From: Salvia splendens
Lineage: Eukaryota > Streptophyta > Magnoliopsida > Lamiales > Lamiaceae
Assembly: GCF_004379255.2 (NCBI RefSeq)
Contig: NC_056039.1
Coordinates: 21,217,883 to 21,281,882, forward strand
DNA length: 64,000 nucleotides
Reading direction: 5' to 3'
Of the stretch, positions 61,891-64,000 are shown one piece after another. The translations under genes were made by a program, and so were the position numbers. Below the pieces are notes generated by a model. That model did no database searches. It was not told where the DNA came from and saw nothing but the letters and a program-made list of their open reading frames with translations. Each line of letters starts with the position of its first letter. Position 1 is the stretch's first letter.

Positions 61891-62201
61891 TATAAGAAGA
61901 TATCGAAGTCTCTCGAAGACAAGTTCGATAAGTGAACAGTTTTACTCAATAACACCTTATCATTGATGGGATATACGTTGGAAACAATGAGTTATACCTT
62001 AAAGAAACTACCATAACATCAGTACCTTCTACAACACGCGAGTTGTGGACTAGAGGCAAGTCTAGTCTAGCACATCACAAGGTGTGGAGTTATTCCCAAC
62101 ACATGTTTTGGAAAAGGTATCCAAGTAATTGGAGTTGTGTACTGAGGTATGTTTTAAGGTTGTCCCATATGATAGAAAAGGTACATGTTCTATAATCTTC
62201 A
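61891..62201 (+). pseudogene. Copia integrase-end remnant, right arm
   Basis: Mirror of 28801-29100: the plus strand carries the decayed copia segment ending at 'ttctataatcttca'. A 12 bp insertion near 61978-61990 ('cgttggaaacaa') is absent from the left arm. The copia LTR begins at 62202. Confidence 0.65.
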
Positions 62202-62887
62202 TGTAATAATGGAGTGCTCATTTCAGTTGGAAGAAGCTCGGCCAGAAAGGAGTTCGGTAAGCTCGGCTTACCGAGCTGGAACTAGCTTGGAACTAGCAGA
62301 AGAAGAAGGAAGCTCGGCTTTGAGCGCGGCTTTGAGTTCGGCTTTGAGCCGAGAAGACAGTTGGTCTTGAGCCGAGAAGCAAAGGAGTTCGGTTTGTGTA
62401 CCGAGAAAGGAGTTCGGTTTATGAACCGAGAAGGGAGCTCGGTTGTGAGCCGAAGAGAGTGCTCGGTTGTGAGCCGAAAAGAAAGTTCGGTCTTGAGTCA
62501 AGAATAGAGTTCGTCTTGAGCCGGGAAAAGAAGAAGCAACAGTTCGGGCTTGAACCGAGAAGGAAGTTCGGCCTAGAGAAACTAGCCGTTGGTGCAGCAG
62601 TTAGTTAGCCGAGATGTAGCAGTTATTCTTCTTGCTTTCTTGATTCTTCTTGTAGTTAGTTAGTAGCAGTTGCTACTTGATTGTAGAGCTTTAAATAGCT
62701 CAAAACCATGTACGTAGTTAGAAGTGAAAATCAATAAAGAGTTTTCAAGGTTTCTCTCCAAGATTACCATCTTCGATACTCTAAGTGTGAGTGTGTGTTC
62801 TTCTGCATTGTGAGTGATCATACAACTGTGAGTGTGTGTGTGATTCACCTGAGTGTGTGAAAGTCTTGTGCGTATTGAATCCCAACA
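62202..62887 (+). mobile_element. Ty1/copia 5' LTR
   Basis: Runs from TGTAATAATGG at 62202 to CCCAACA at 62887, 686 bp with TGT...ACA ends. A TATA-like TTTAAATAG at about 62690 and AATAAA at 62733-62738 mark promoter and polyadenylation signals. The U3 part is a 24-25 bp hairpin repeat (62252-62575). It starts right after 'cttca' (62197-62201), the predicted 5 bp target site. Confidence 0.75.
62252..62575. repeat. 24-25 bp CGG/CCG hairpin repeat in copia U3
   Basis: About ten units of the form (G)(T/C)TCGGTTTATGAACCGAGAA. Many form perfect small stems: TCGGTT-TATG-AACCGA, TCGGCT-TTG-AGCCGA and GGTAAGC-TCG-GCTTACC. Units vary in sequence while stem pairing is often kept (GTTCGG...ACCGAG, GCTCGG...AGCCGA). 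Confidence 0.82.
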
Positions 62888-62908
62888 AGTGGCGCCGTCT
62901 GTGGGAAG
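62888..62908 (+). promoter_or_regulatory. Primer binding region of copia element
   Basis: Immediately after the LTR comes agTGGCGCCGTCTGTGGGAAG. TGGCGCC starts at 62890, 2 nt from the LTR end, in the position of the primer site. It is not the usual tRNA-Met site; the matching tRNA is unresolved from sequence alone. Confidence 0.6.
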
Positions 62909-64000
62909 ATGGCAGCAAGGCTTGATGCAGAAAAGTTCACAGGCAAGAATGATTATAGCCTGTGGAAGATGAAGATGAAGGCGGTCTTGATTCAACAAGG
63001 CTTGGCCGCAGTTCTTGCAAATACAGAAGAGAAAGGAAAGGCTCCAATGCTTGATGATAAAGCTCAGGCAAAGATGGAGGAGATGCAGCTCAAGGCACAT
63101 TCTGCAGTGATTCTGTGCCTTGGAGATAAGGTCTTGAGGGAAGTTCAAGAAGCCAAGACTGCGGTGGAGATCTTGAACAGGTTAGATGAAGTTTACCTGG
63201 CAAAATCTTTGGCTAACCGGCTGTATCTCAAGAAGAGGCTCTATGCCTATAGTTTTTCTGGTGAAAAATCTATCATAGAGCAGTTGGAGGAGTTCAATAA
63301 GATCATTGATGATCTGGGCTCTGTGGATGTTAAAATTTCAGATGAAGACAAGGCCATTCTTACATTGAATGCCTTGCCTAGCTCGTATGACCAGTTGAGT
63401 GATGCAATTATCTATGGCAGAGATAAGGCTATCACCTATGCAGAAGTCTACTCGGCCTTGATGGCTAAGGAACTCCAGAAGACTACCAGCAGAAGCTCTG
63501 CAAGCTCCAATGTTCAAACTGCAGAGGCCTTGAATGTGAAGAAGTTCAAAAAGCAGAACTTCAAGAAAAAGTTTGAGGGCTCTAAACCCTCAAGTTCTGA
63601 TGCTCAGAAGGAAACCAGAGCATGTTTTTGGTGCAAGAAACCAGGGCACTTGAAGAAGGACTGCCATGCCTGGAAGAGAAAACTAGCCTCTGAGGGCCAC
63701 AACACTTCTGATTGTGTAGAGAGTACTGATCCCCCTGCTCAACTCATGAATGTAAGTGATAATGGGATCAGTCACAGGTGGATAATGGACTCAGGGTGCA
63801 GCTTCCATATGTGCCCCAACAAATCTTGGTTTCATGATCTTCAGGAAGCATCAGGGACTGTAGTTCTTGGAAATAACCATGTGTGTCAGATCAAAGGGAT
63901 AGGGAAAGTGAAGCTAAGTTTGCAAGATGGCTCTATAAAGATCCTAACTGGGGTGAGGTATATTCCGGAAGTGAAAAGAAATCTCATCTCATTGGGAATG
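62909..64000 (+). CDS. Copia gag-protease polyprotein, intact, runs off window
   Basis: ATG at 62909 opens a frame of 364 codons with no stop to the window edge. Residues 1 to about 210 are a UBN2-type copia gag: it begins MAARLDAEKFTGKNDYSLWK and contains a YLKKRLYAYSF/LNALPSSY pattern. A lysine-rich basic stretch follows. A CCHC zinc knuckle (C239-x2-C242-x4-H247-x4-C252, CFWCKKPGHLKKDC) comes next, then the aspartic protease with D294-S-G (WIMDSGCSFHM) and a GVRYIPEVKRNLISLGM end typical of copia protease. The start 22 nt after the LTR is the first ATG after the primer region. No break is seen, so this is a recent, possibly active element. Integrase and reverse transcriptase should lie beyond 64000. 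Confidence 0.92.
   Translation, partial: MAARLDAEKFTGKNDYSLWKMKMKAVLIQQGLAAVLANTEEKGKAPMLDDKAQAKMEEMQLKAHSAVILCLGDKVLREVQEAKTAVEILNRLDEVYLAKSLANRLYLKKRLYAYSFSGEKSIIEQLEEFNKIIDDLGSVDVKISDEDKAILTLNALPSSYDQLSDAIIYGRDKAITYAEVYSALMAKELQKTTSRSSASSNVQTAEALNVKKFKKQNFKKKFEGSKPSSSDAQKETRACFWCKKPGHLKKDCHAWKRKLASEGHNTSDCVESTDPPAQLMNVSDNGISHRWIMDSGCSFHMCPNKSWFHDLQEASGTVVLGNNHVCQIKGIGKVKLSLQDGSIKILTGVRYIPEVKRNLISLGM

Larger units (their letters stand above)
47474..62201. repeat. Right arm of ~14.8 kb inverted repeat
   Basis: Reverse complement of 28801-43630, carrying all the same elements and gene fragments in opposite order. Its outer end at 62201 is where a copia LTR begins (62202). The left-arm sequence continues past the equivalent point, so the arm is probably interrupted here, not finished. 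Confidence 0.92.

Overview
The window is plant nuclear DNA, from a repeat-rich part of a flowering-plant chromosome, probably a eudicot. Evidence: Ty1/copia and Ty3/gypsy retrotransposons with plant-type primer sites and polypurine tracts, Stowaway-type MITEs, a tRNA-headed SINE, and intron-split fragments of two plant genes (class VIII myosin and starch synthase I). There is no bacterial gene organisation. The only long uninterrupted coding frames are a copia gag-protease that runs off the right edge and one arm's copy of a gypsy integrase. No intact host gene was found.

Layout, left to right. 1-3413: a copia LTR piece, an unassigned stretch and an LTR-like repeat (family A). 3414-13929: a tandem array of four nearly identical minus-strand gypsy-type LTRs with three short non-coding internal domains, each with its own tRNA-Met primer site. 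13930-21190: myosin VIII fragments, a SINE, the second family A LTR, and a 2.3 kb block that recurs at 46.8-49.15 kb. 21191-25719: a diverged gypsy LTR and a broken gypsy gag. 25720-28980: the 3' half of a decayed minus-strand copia element.

28801-62201 is one structure: a roughly 14.8 kb inverted repeat. The left arm is 28801-43630, the right arm 47474-62201, and the spacer is about 3.8 kb; a 49-N gap sits exactly at the inner end of the left arm. Each arm carries, from the outside in, the end of the copia pol, a gypsy RNase H/integrase tail, a gypsy LTR, a gag/protease remnant, 5' exons of an unidentified host gene, a gypsy 3' end with a minisatellite, a starch synthase I exon, and myosin VIII exons. 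The spacer holds a longer myosin VIII pseudogene with exons in order, plus two MITEs. At 62202 a young copia element starts, apparently inserted into the right arm and copied after the inversion.

The most interesting feature is the long inverted repeat carrying fragments of at least three host genes. If real and transcribed, it could make hairpin RNA and small RNAs against the parent genes. The gap at its inner boundary means an assembly error must be excluded first.
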